Below, piece by piece: positions 1 through 6,879 of a stretch of 16,439 nt of DNA (positions are counted from its first letter, which is position 1; every line of letters begins with the position of its first letter). This DNA is from CAUUJV01 sp963545565. Lineage in GTDB: Bacteria > Actinomycetota > Actinomycetes > Actinomycetales > Bifidobacteriaceae. Made by a program: the position numbers and the translations under genes. The DNA is taken from assembly GCA_963545565.1 (NCBI GenBank), contig CAUUJV010000018.1:1-16439 (forward strand), given 5' to 3'. The notes below the pieces were generated by a model. The model was not told the DNA's origin. It saw nothing but the letters and a program-made list of their open reading frames with translations, and did no database searches.

Positions 1-540
1 TTCTACCAGTTCTGGTTCAATCAGCCAGATAGTGAAGTAGTAAAGCTGCTAAAATACTTCACCTTCCTGCCAAAAGAAGAAATTGAGCGTCTTGCTGAGC
101 AGGTAGAAGCAAACCCTGGTGCTCGTGAAGCGCAGCGTACTCTTGCTTGGGAAGTAACAAGCTTTGTACATGGAGAAGAGGCTGCTCGGCAGGCAATCGA
201 TGCTGCAGCTGCGCTCTTCGGCCGTGGTGACATTCAAACAATTGAAGAATCAACTCTTGAGGCAGCAATTGAGGGTCTCAAAGTGAAGAATAGCGAAGGC
301 TACTCAGATTTTGCGCATGCAACAGTGGGTACGCGTGTTGTAGAAGCAGGTGTAGTCGCTGGGCTGTTCAAATCCGTCTCCGAGGCACGTAAGACTATTA
401 CCTCGGGCGGTGTTTACGTTAATAATATTCGTGTAGAAAATGTGGATGCAGAGCTAACTGAGCAGGACTTCCTGTACGGACGCTTCGCGCTTGTGCGCCG
501 TGGCAAGAAAGCTCTCGGAGCTGTGGAGGCTAGCAAGTAA
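1..540 (+). CDS. tyrS: Tyrosyl-tRNA synthetase, C-terminal part (5' truncated by window edge)
   Basis: Partial gene: the reading frame is open from base 1 and stops with TAA at 538-540, giving 179 residues. The enzyme charges tRNA-Tyr with tyrosine in the cytoplasm. What is seen is the end of the catalytic part and anticodon-binding region (FYQFWFNQ at the start, then FTFLPKEEIERL and a helical AREAQRTLAWEV segment), followed by an S4-type RNA-binding domain over about the last 70 residues, with GLFKSVSEARKTITSGGVYVNN as its core. The HIGH and KMSKS motifs lie upstream of the window. This layout is that of bacterial TyrS. The stop codon overlaps the start of the next gene by one base, so the TPR protein is probably co-translated. 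Confidence 0.93.
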   Translation, partial: FYQFWFNQPDSEVVKLLKYFTFLPKEEIERLAEQVEANPGAREAQRTLAWEVTSFVHGEEAARQAIDAAAALFGRGDIQTIEESTLEAAIEGLKVKNSEGYSDFAHATVGTRVVEAGVVAGLFKSVSEARKTITSGGVYVNNIRVENVDAELTEQDFLYGRFALVRRGKKALGAVEASK

Positions 541-1862
541 TGGCAGAGAATAATAATCGTTCCGGTGGCTCACGCTCAGGCGGGCATTCAGGTTCTTATT
601 CACGTGGCGCAAATCGCTCAGGTGGTTCTCGCAGTGGTAACTCTCGGGGAGGAAGCTCTCGTAGGGGATACGGTGCGAACCATGGTGGTAATCGTGGGGG
701 AAATTCTCGCAGTGGTGATCGATCTGGTGGTTATCGCGGCAATAATCGTCGCTACGAGCGTAATGACGGTGAATCCCGTTATGAGCATAATGATGGTGAA
801 CGTCGTTTTAACCGTAGTAACCGCAATAGTAGCACCGATAACTATAGCCACAATAGCGATAGTCGTAACGGCAATCGCGGTGGTTATCGTGGAAATCACG
901 CTGATGATCGCCGTAGTAATAGCCGCAGTAATGGCAGTGAGCGTCGCAATACTTCCTATCACAACCGTGGAAACCATCAGGGGCGCCAAACATCAAAGAA
1001 TTATGATGCACCACGTATCAACTCTGATGGCACAGTATCATTCCCCTCTCAAAATCCTTATACCGATAGGCGCCCAGGTGAACCAAAGATGCCTAAGGGG
1101 CTTGAATGGTCGATGCTTTCCACTGATGAGAAGGAACGTCTGCGTGGCTTGAGCAAGGAACATGCTGAGAACATCGGTTTGCACATGCTTGCAGCCTATG
1201 CTTTAGAAGAAGATAATCCGCAGGCAGCTCTTGCACATGCGGAGTGGATTGCTAAACAGGCTTCTCGCGTCGATATTGCTCGTGAGACTCTTGCACTTAT
1301 CACATATCGTCAAGGCGATTATAAGCGTGCGCTTCGTGAATTCCGCACAGTGTTCCGTATGAACGGTTACGGTGATTATCTTCCATTTATGGCTGACTGT
1401 GAGCGTGGTCTTGGAAACCCTCAGAAGGCAGTCGATATTGCTCTTTCTGATGATGCCAAAAAACTTAGAGGCGAATCTAAAGCGGAGATGTTCCTTGTTT
1501 ATGCGGGTGCGCTTGCTGACTTAGATTTATTCGACAAGGCCATTGAAGTTTGCCATACTTTGGCTCATAGCAAGGGTGTTGGCGGAGCTTATCGCATGCG
1601 CGCTGTTCAAGCTGAGCAGAATTTCCTCGAACAAGCTGGCCACTCTGATGAAGCAGAAGCGTTGAATCCTCTCCTTGATGAACTTGAGGAAAAATATGCT
1701 GATGCTGACGAAGAAGATATGGCACGAGATATTGTCGATAACGATTTAGAGCGTATTGACGATGAGACATTGCGTGGCTTAGGAATCGATGTTGAAGAAT
1801 ATTATGATGAAGATGATGACGAATACGGTTACAACATCGAAGTAGACGAAGACGCTAAATAA
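540..1862 (+). CDS. TPR-like protein with long Arg/Gly/Ser/Asn-rich disordered N-terminus and acidic tail
   Basis: A 440-residue protein of unknown exact function. Its start overlaps the tyrS stop (TAATG), with GGAGG at 525-529 ten bases upstream. Residues about 5-165 are low complexity, rich in Arg, Gly, Ser and Asn, with repeated SRSG, RGG and YRGN units, and are predicted by eye to be disordered and strongly basic. Residues about 180-375 are helical with TPR-like repeats (for example HAEWIAKQASRVDIARETLALI followed by YRQGDYKRALREFRTVF). The last 40 residues are very acidic (EEYYDEDDDE). The position after tyrS matches Rv1691-type TPR proteins of actinobacteria. The basic tail suggests RNA or ribosome binding, but this is inference. 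Other frames of the low-complexity part are also open, which I read as a result of its codon composition. Confidence 0.88.
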   Translation: MAENNNRSGGSRSGGHSGSYSRGANRSGGSRSGNSRGGSSRRGYGANHGGNRGGNSRSGDRSGGYRGNNRRYERNDGESRYEHNDGERRFNRSNRNSSTDNYSHNSDSRNGNRGGYRGNHADDRRSNSRSNGSERRNTSYHNRGNHQGRQTSKNYDAPRINSDGTVSFPSQNPYTDRRPGEPKMPKGLEWSMLSTDEKERLRGLSKEHAENIGLHMLAAYALEEDNPQAALAHAEWIAKQASRVDIARETLALITYRQGDYKRALREFRTVFRMNGYGDYLPFMADCERGLGNPQKAVDIALSDDAKKLRGESKAEMFLVYAGALADLDLFDKAIEVCHTLAHSKGVGGAYRMRAVQAEQNFLEQAGHSDEAEALNPLLDELEEKYADADEEDMARDIVDNDLERIDDETLRGLGIDVEEYYDEDDDEYGYNIEVDEDAK

Positions 1863-1875
1863 TTAAGCGTATAGC

Positions 1876-1910
1876 ATGTCGCCGGTCAGTATTGGTCGGC
1901 GACATTGTAT
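1876..1910 (+). terminator. Probable intrinsic terminator after the TPR gene
   Basis: A perfect 9-bp inverted repeat, ATGTCGCCG at 1876-1884 and CGGCGACAT at 1897-1905, encloses a 12-base loop and is followed by the moderately T-rich TGTATTTAT. The T tract is interrupted, so termination may be partial. It starts 13 bases after the TPR stop codon. The first ATG of the longest downstream frame lies inside this stem, which argues that it is not the real HAD start. Confidence 0.6.
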
Positions 1911-1929
1911 TTATAAAAGGATTTGTGAA

Positions 1930-3057
1930 TTGATTTTTCCTAGTATTATCAAAGGTTCGGCACAGCCACTGAGTAAGGCTTATACACTTGCTTTTCTTGA
2001 TCTTGACGGTGTGGTGTACCGTGGAGCTGATCCAGTCGCTAATGCTTCTGACGGTATTGCGCAGGCACGCAAAAATGGAATGCGCATTTCCTACACCACC
2101 AATAATCCTTCTCGATATCCGAGTGTCGTAGCAGATCAAATCCGCAGCTTCGGTGTTGATATGGAAGATACCGATGTTATCACTTCTGCAATGGTTGCTG
2201 CCAAAATGCTTGAAGTGCTTCTACCGCAAGGCGCACGTGTATTCGTTGTTGGTAGGGAACATCTCAAAGAAGAAATCAGCAAAGTCGGTTTGAAGATTGC
2301 TGAAAGCGCTGCACAGAAGCCAGACGCTGTTATCCAATCATGGTACCCCGACTTGGCATGGGGAACTTTGGCAGAAGCTTCCTACGCGATTCAAGCAGGA
2401 GCAAAATATTATGTCACCAACCGTGATATGACGATTCCTCGTGAGGGTGGAATCGCACCTGGAAATGGCGCAATGCAGCTTCCTGTGATGGCTGCAACAG
2501 GTGAAAAACCATTGGCCTCTGCAGGAAAACCTGAGGCGGAAATGTATCATCAAGCTCGCCATATGTTCAGCACCACAGCGAAGATGATTGAAACAGAACA
2601 ATCTTTGCCAGTAGGGGATCGCCTCGATACTGATATTGAAGCAGCAAATCGTGGCGGTTATGATTCTGCAGTAGTGCTCACTGGTGTAGCTGATGCTGCT
2701 CAGATTATCTCTGCAGATCCGATCTATCGTCCAACTTTTATCTGTGCTGATTTACTTGGTCTCAATGAAGTACAACCAGAAGTGATTGCCCGTAGAAACA
2801 ATGCAACGGGTATCCAAGAATTTACGTGTAATAATGCCACCGCCTTTATGGAGGGTAATACCTTACATATTCGCATTAATAACAGCGAAATTAAAGATAG
2901 CGAAATTAATAATAGTGAATCAGTCGAGCATACCGAACCAATCTCAAGCCTTGACGCTTTGCGTGCAGGGGCAAGTGCGGCATGGGCTGCAGTAGACGCA
3001 GGGAATGTAAAATCTGAAGATCTTATAATTCCCGAATTTGCAAGTATCCTAGAATAA
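1930..3057 (+). CDS. HAD superfamily phosphatase, NagD-like (subclass IIA)
   Basis: A predicted cytoplasmic phosphatase of 375 residues; the substrate is not known. I start it at TTG 1930, because AAAAGGA lies at 1915-1921 eight bases upstream and the longer frame from ATG 1876 begins inside a terminator stem. HAD motifs seen: motif I LDLDGVVYRG (Asp24 and Asp26), the motif II region TTNNPSRYP, motif III Lys in AGKPEAEMY, and motif IV GDRLDTDIEAANRGG. The C-terminal 80 residues are an addition to the usual ~260-residue fold and hold a short INNSE-type tandem repeat and a closing alanine-rich helix. Its place before the small gene and tlyA matches Rv1692 in M. tuberculosis. The stop overlaps the next ATG. 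Confidence 0.88.
   Translation: MIFPSIIKGSAQPLSKAYTLAFLDLDGVVYRGADPVANASDGIAQARKNGMRISYTTNNPSRYPSVVADQIRSFGVDMEDTDVITSAMVAAKMLEVLLPQGARVFVVGREHLKEEISKVGLKIAESAAQKPDAVIQSWYPDLAWGTLAEASYAIQAGAKYYVTNRDMTIPREGGIAPGNGAMQLPVMAATGEKPLASAGKPEAEMYHQARHMFSTTAKMIETEQSLPVGDRLDTDIEAANRGGYDSAVVLTGVADAAQIISADPIYRPTFICADLLGLNEVQPEVIARRNNATGIQEFTCNNATAFMEGNTLHIRINNSEIKDSEINNSESVEHTEPISSLDALRAGASAAWAAVDAGNVKSEDLIIPEFASILE
2875..2919 (+). repeat. In-frame 15-bp tandem repeat, three copies, inside the HAD gene
   Basis: Copies at 2875-2889 (ATTAATAACAGCGAA), 2890-2904 (ATTAAAGATAGCGAA) and 2905-2919 (ATTAATAATAGTGAA) encode INNSE, IKDSE and INNSE. The unit is five codons, so copy-number change would keep the frame. 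It lies in the linker between the phosphatase fold and the C-terminal helix. Confidence 0.85.
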
Positions 3058-3221
3058 TGGTAAATCCTATGCATAAGTCTTTTGGCGAATTGAACGCACA
3101 GTATCCTCAGCTAGCAGATTTAGATAGCTCAGATTTTGATGCGGTTATTCATGCTTATGATCAAGTGCTTGATGATTTGAACCGGCAACTCAATAATGTA
3201 GAAAATTTGGAATCTAACTAA
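3057..3221 (+). CDS. Conserved small protein, 54 residues (Rv1693-position homologue)
   Basis: A short frame with no recognised domain. It begins at ATG 3057 overlapping the HAD stop (TAATG) and ends with TAA at 3219-3221, overlapping the tlyA ATG in the same way. The product is acidic (DLDSSDFDAV, then YDQVLDDLNRQL), probably a helical hairpin, with no signal or membrane segment. ATG 3069 is an alternative start; neither has a clear Shine-Dalgarno, so translation may depend on coupling. I believe it is real because it exactly fills the gap between two genes with one-base overlaps on both sides, and because a protein of similar size (Rv1693, as I remember it) sits in the same slot in M. tuberculosis. 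Function unknown; a partner of the HAD phosphatase or of TlyA is possible. Confidence 0.78.
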   Translation: MVNPMHKSFGELNAQYPQLADLDSSDFDAVIHAYDQVLDDLNRQLNNVENLESN

Positions 3222-4012
3222 TGACTGATTTGCAGACTAACCTGCCCAAATTACTCGAATCTCGCCTAGATAACGAGATCGTACGCCGTGGATTGTGCCC
3301 GTCTCGCACTAGGGCACAGGCTCTTATCAAATCAAAAGCAATAAAAGTTAATGGAAAAGTTGCTTGCAAAGCATCTACCATCGTTACTGAAAATGATGAA
3401 ATTTTCATCGATACCGAGGCAAATTCAGCGGGTAATTATGTCTCTCGTGGCGCAATTAAACTTGTGGGTGCATTGGAACAGTTTACTGCGCAAGGCTTGC
3501 CTTCAGTTGAAGGTAAAAGGTGCCTAGATATTGGCGCCTCTACGGGTGGATTCACGCAGGTGTTACTGAAAAATGGCGCTGCACACGTTATTGCTCTTGA
3601 CGTTGGCCATGATCAGCTAGATCCCATAATTGCCAATGACGTGAATGTAACTGATATGAGTGGGGTAAACATTCGCGCAGTCGAGAAAGATGATTTGCCC
3701 TATCGGCCAGAATTTATCGTTTCAGACGTTTCCTTTATTTCGTTGACCTATGTTATTCCTGTTATTGCTCGGGTTTGTGCACCCAGTGCTCAGATAATTT
3801 TGCTGGTGAAGCCTCAGTTTGAAGTAGGCAAAGGAAACTTAGGTAAAGGCGGAATTGTCACAGATATTGCCAAGCGCGATGCCGCTGTTCAGAATGTTCT
3901 CGAATGTGCAGCCTCTAATAATTTTGAGATAAAAGAGATCACAGAGTCTCCAATCAAAGGTTCGCATGGCAATATTGAGTATCTACTTTGGCTAAATAGC
4001 AAAGTATCCTAG
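3221..4012 (+). CDS. tlyA: TlyA family rRNA (cytidine-2'-O)-methyltransferase
   Basis: A 263-residue SAM-dependent enzyme. In actinobacteria TlyA methylates the 2'-OH of cytidines in 16S and 23S rRNA (the C1409 and C1920 sites), which affects capreomycin sensitivity. An N-terminal S4 RNA-binding domain covers about residues 13-65 (LESRLDNEIVRRGL, ALIKSKAIKVNGK). The FtsJ-type Rossmann methyltransferase follows: RGAIKLVGAL, SAM-binding LDIGASTGGFT at 102-112, SDVSFISL at 168-175, LLVKPQFE at 194-201. A plausible catalytic K-D-K-E tetrad is Lys80, Asp169, Lys197 and Glu253. The length is normal for the family. Translation is coupled to the small gene upstream. Older 'hemolysin' names for this family are probably misleading. 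Confidence 0.94.
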   Translation: MTDLQTNLPKLLESRLDNEIVRRGLCPSRTRAQALIKSKAIKVNGKVACKASTIVTENDEIFIDTEANSAGNYVSRGAIKLVGALEQFTAQGLPSVEGKRCLDIGASTGGFTQVLLKNGAAHVIALDVGHDQLDPIIANDVNVTDMSGVNIRAVEKDDLPYRPEFIVSDVSFISLTYVIPVIARVCAPSAQIILLVKPQFEVGKGNLGKGGIVTDIAKRDAAVQNVLECAASNNFEIKEITESPIKGSHGNIEYLLWLNSKVS

Positions 4013-4043
4013 TCATGAGCGCACACACCATGACTGTGGATAA
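4011..4043. promoter_or_regulatory. Inverted repeat abutting a consensus DnaA box
   Basis: AGTCATG at 4011-4017 and CATGACT at 4029-4035 form a perfect 7-bp inverted repeat with an 11-base loop, beginning at the tlyA stop codon. The last base of the repeat is also the first base of TGTGGATAA (4035-4043), which on the minus strand reads TTATCCACA, the DnaA-box consensus. There is no T tract, so a terminator is unlikely. A protein-binding site is possible; role unproven. Confidence 0.35.
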
Positions 4044-4050
4044 CTCACTT

Positions 4051-4075
4051 TTCAAGATTCTTAGTTAGAAATTCG
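4051..4075 (+). repeat. Intergenic element, copy 1 (upstream of nadK)
   Basis: TTCAAGATTCT at 4051-4061, then TA, GTTAGAA at 4064-4070 and ATTCG at 4071-4075. The same three blocks in the same order recur at 14740-14764 with small spacing differences. This copy begins 78 bases before the nadK ATG. TAGAAT at 4077-4082 directly after it could serve as a -10 box, but no well-spaced -35 is visible. Candidate promoter or regulator site. Confidence 0.5.
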
Positions 4076-4128
4076 CTAGAATAATTTCAGATATCAGCAT
4101 AGATTTATTGACGAAGGGGTGAACCGCT

Positions 4129-5037
4129 ATGGTGCAGCGTACGGCAATTGTTGTGACTCATACACGTCTCACCGCCACCTCTAGTGTTGTTGATGAAACA
4201 GTGGGGCAGTTGCAAAGTCGTGGTTTTAACGTCACTATTGTTGACACGAACCCGCAGCCACAGTTTGGCGTTACAGATAATCAACTATTGGATGAATCTG
4301 TTGAGATTGTTGTTGTGCTTGGCGGGGATGGTACTTTACTGCGCGCTGCGGAGCTTGTGAAAGGCACAAAAGTTCCAATTATCGGTATCAACTTGGGGCA
4401 TGTAGGCTTCCTTGCTGAGTTTGAAAGTTTTGAAATTCCTAAGGCAATCGACAAAGTTGCGAATAAAGATTATACGATTGATGAACGCATGATTGCGCAG
4501 GTTAACGTGTGGATGCCTGATAGTGAAGAAAATGCTCCACTTGTGGATTGGGCTTTGAACGATGTGACTATTGACCATGAAGATCATAGCAAGATGATTG
4601 ATGTAGGCATCACGGTTGATGATGTTGCAGTAAGCTCTTTTGGCTGTGATGGTGTGATTATTTCTACTCCTACGGGCTCCACTGCATATGCTTTTTCTGC
4701 GGGTGGGCCAATTATGTGGCCAGACGTGCGCGCACTGGAACTAACTCCAGTTGCTGCTCATGCTTTATTTGCTCGACCAATGGTTATTGGATCACAATCT
4801 ACTTTTGGTGTTCAAATGCTAGAAAGTTCACCAAGTCAGGGATGGATTTGCTGTGACGGACGTCGTCAGATAGCTCTTCCGCGTGGCTCTCGCGTTAAAA
4901 TCTTCGAGTCTGATAGTGTGCTCCGCATTGCTCGACTTTCTGATGCATTGTTTACAGATCGCCTTGTTTCCAAGTTTGACTTACCTGTTGTGGGATGGCG
5001 CGAGCAGAGTCACGAGATGTATCAGGAGAAGCCATAA
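4129..5037 (+). CDS. nadK: NAD kinase
   Basis: A 302-residue enzyme that phosphorylates NAD to NADP with ATP or polyphosphate. The start is ATG 4129, with AAGGGG at 4114-4119 nine bases upstream. Diagnostic motifs: LGGDGT at 64-69 (Asp67 is the likely catalytic base), NLGHVGFLAEF at 88-98, and the STPTGSTAYAFSAGGP block at 179-194. The usual Asn-Glu of the substrate-binding loop reads Asn-Asp (ALNDVTIDH, residues 142-150), a conservative change. The length is typical for actinobacteria (M. tuberculosis PpnK is about 307). It is separated from tlyA by 116 bases and so may have its own promoter there. Its stop overlaps the recN start, as in other actinobacteria where nadK and recN adjoin. Confidence 0.95.
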   Translation: MVQRTAIVVTHTRLTATSSVVDETVGQLQSRGFNVTIVDTNPQPQFGVTDNQLLDESVEIVVVLGGDGTLLRAAELVKGTKVPIIGINLGHVGFLAEFESFEIPKAIDKVANKDYTIDERMIAQVNVWMPDSEENAPLVDWALNDVTIDHEDHSKMIDVGITVDDVAVSSFGCDGVIISTPTGSTAYAFSAGGPIMWPDVRALELTPVAAHALFARPMVIGSQSTFGVQMLESSPSQGWICCDGRRQIALPRGSRVKIFESDSVLRIARLSDALFTDRLVSKFDLPVVGWREQSHEMYQEKP

Positions 5038-6800
5038 TGCTTGATGAACTTGAAATCAGTTCACTGGGGCCAATTCATCATGCTATTATGCGTCCCGGTA
5101 TTGGTATGACTGCAATAACAGGTGAAACTGGCGCAGGTAAATCCATGCTTTTAAACGCTATTCAGCTTATTTCAGGGCAGGCAGCACGCTCTGAGCGCGT
5201 TTCCGCTAGTGCGGATCAAGCATGGGTTCAGGGTATTTTTACTGTGGCGGGTAATGCGGGGGCTATTGAAATCGCAGAGCAAGCTGGAGCTGAATGTGAA
5301 GATGATCTGGCATATATCTCGCGCCTTATCCCAGCTGAGGGGCGCTCTCGTGCGGTTCTTAACGGTCGTAGTGTTCCTCGCTCTGTTCTTACCGATATTA
5401 GTTCTTCTTTAGTGACTATCCATGGCCAAGCTGAACAACTGCGCATAGCTTCAACAGCTCGTCAGCGTGAATTTCTTGATCAGTACGCTCAAAATGATGT
5501 CTTAAGGGCACAATTCACGGCAGATTTTAGTGCTTATCACGATGCTCAAGCAACGTTAATGCGAGTAATAGATCAGGAGGCAAGTAGCAGAGCACAGGCG
5601 GATTATTTACGCGAATCCATTGCGCGTATCGATAATATTAATCCCCATATGGATGAGGATATACAGCTGCGCAATCAGCGTGAACAGATTGAGAATGCGG
5701 CGGATATTGCAATTGCAGCAAACTCGGCTATTACCGCACTCGACCCTTCACAAGTAGCAGACGAAGCGGATATTATTTCAGTAACCGACGCAATTGACCG
5801 TGCTATTCATGCGTTGCAATCTGTGCGTGGCATTAATCTATTTGATAGTCTTATTTCCCGTCTTGAATCAGTAAATACCGAAATTCAGGATATTGTTTTT
5901 TCGCTTTCACAGAATAATAATGATGATGATGTTAATCCAGCTGATTTGGACACAATTAACAGTCGAATTCATGAGTTAGATGATTTGATGAAGCGCTGGG
6001 GGCCGACTTTACATGATGTGCTTGAGTGGCGCAAAAAAGCTGAGTTTGATATTGAAGATTTAGATGCATCACCAGAGCGGATTGAGCAGCTAACCCAAGC
6101 GCGCGATAAGGCGTTGGCAAAAGCTTTAGAGGATGCTTATAAGCTGTCGGAATCCCGCGTTGATGCTGCGCAGAAGTTAGGAGCTGCAGTAACAGCTGAG
6201 CTGAAATCATTAGCAATGGCTGGGGCAAAGCTCGACGTTGTTGTAGAGCAGCATGATTCCTCACATCTTGATTCTCATGGTCTTGATACTATTTCGTTCC
6301 TTTTCACTCCGTATCCAAGTTCTCCACAACTACCTATGAGCAAGAGCGCTTCTGGCGGTGAGTTGAGTCGTTTAATGCTTGCTTTGGAACTTGTAGCATT
6401 CGAATCTCGTCAAGATCAGAATAATTCTGCTGCTCCAAAAGATAATGGCTCTATGACTTTGACATCGCCGCAACAATCAATGACATTGATTTTTGACGAA
6501 ATTGACGCTGGGGTGGGTGGCAAGAGTGCTGCAGAATTAGGTAAGCGGTTGGCTCGACTAGCGCAGGGTGCCCAGGTAATAGTCGTAACTCACTTACCTC
6601 AGGTTGCTTCATGGGCGCAAACTCAATATGTGGTTGCAAAAGAAAGTATTTCCGATGCGGCAGGAGAGAATACTCAAACTACAGTGAGTGAAGTAACAGA
6701 GCAAGAACGCGTTAAAGAGATTGCTCGAATGCTTTCCGGTAGCGAGTCAGAGACTTCGCTAGAACACGCACGAGAGCTTCTTGCATCAAGTGTTTTATAA
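5037..6800 (+). CDS. recN: DNA repair protein RecN
   Basis: A 587-residue SMC-like ATPase of double-strand-break repair. The start is ATG 5037, giving MLDELEISSLGPI, the standard RecN opening; AGGAG at 5024-5028 lies eight bases upstream. A longer frame from 4995 would only add 14 residues inside nadK. Seen: Walker A GETGAGKS at 29-36; a long helical, coiled-coil middle (about residues 150-400); the ABC signature SASGGELSRLML near 437-448; Walker B LIFDEIDAGVGG near 483-494; and the switch region VVTHLPQVAS near 515. The length is normal. RecN is often an SOS gene, but here it is translationally coupled to nadK, and I see no actinobacterial LexA box (GAAC-N4-GTTC) in the 116-base spacer before nadK. 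Ends at a strong terminator. Confidence 0.95.
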   Translation: MLDELEISSLGPIHHAIMRPGIGMTAITGETGAGKSMLLNAIQLISGQAARSERVSASADQAWVQGIFTVAGNAGAIEIAEQAGAECEDDLAYISRLIPAEGRSRAVLNGRSVPRSVLTDISSSLVTIHGQAEQLRIASTARQREFLDQYAQNDVLRAQFTADFSAYHDAQATLMRVIDQEASSRAQADYLRESIARIDNINPHMDEDIQLRNQREQIENAADIAIAANSAITALDPSQVADEADIISVTDAIDRAIHALQSVRGINLFDSLISRLESVNTEIQDIVFSLSQNNNDDDVNPADLDTINSRIHELDDLMKRWGPTLHDVLEWRKKAEFDIEDLDASPERIEQLTQARDKALAKALEDAYKLSESRVDAAQKLGAAVTAELKSLAMAGAKLDVVVEQHDSSHLDSHGLDTISFLFTPYPSSPQLPMSKSASGGELSRLMLALELVAFESRQDQNNSAAPKDNGSMTLTSPQQSMTLIFDEIDAGVGGKSAAELGKRLARLAQGAQVIVVTHLPQVASWAQTQYVVAKESISDAAGENTQTTVSEVTEQERVKEIARMLSGSESETSLEHARELLASSVL

Positions 6801-6803
6801 AGT

Positions 6804-6844
6804 AAAAAGCCGAGCCCGAAGTTATCGGATTCGGCTTTATTTGT
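6804..6844. terminator. Bidirectional intrinsic terminator between recN and thrC
   Basis: The outer stem AAAGCCGA (6806-6813) pairs with TCGGCTTT (6831-6838). After a small internal mismatch the upper stem CCGA (6816-6819) pairs with TCGG (6825-6828) around a five-base loop. TTTATTT follows on the plus strand, and a run of A at 6804-6808 gives the U-tract for the minus strand. It serves the convergent genes recN (plus) and thrC (minus). Confidence 0.88.
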
Positions 6845-6879
6845 ATGTTGTTTAGTAATATGCAGTTTATAACGTGTAA

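Noticed and set aside
618..989. Long antisense open frame opposite the low-complexity part of the TPR gene
   Set aside because: It mirrors the repetitive Arg/Gly/Ser/Asn codons; the product is a Thr/Ile/Ala repeat with no start signal or family.
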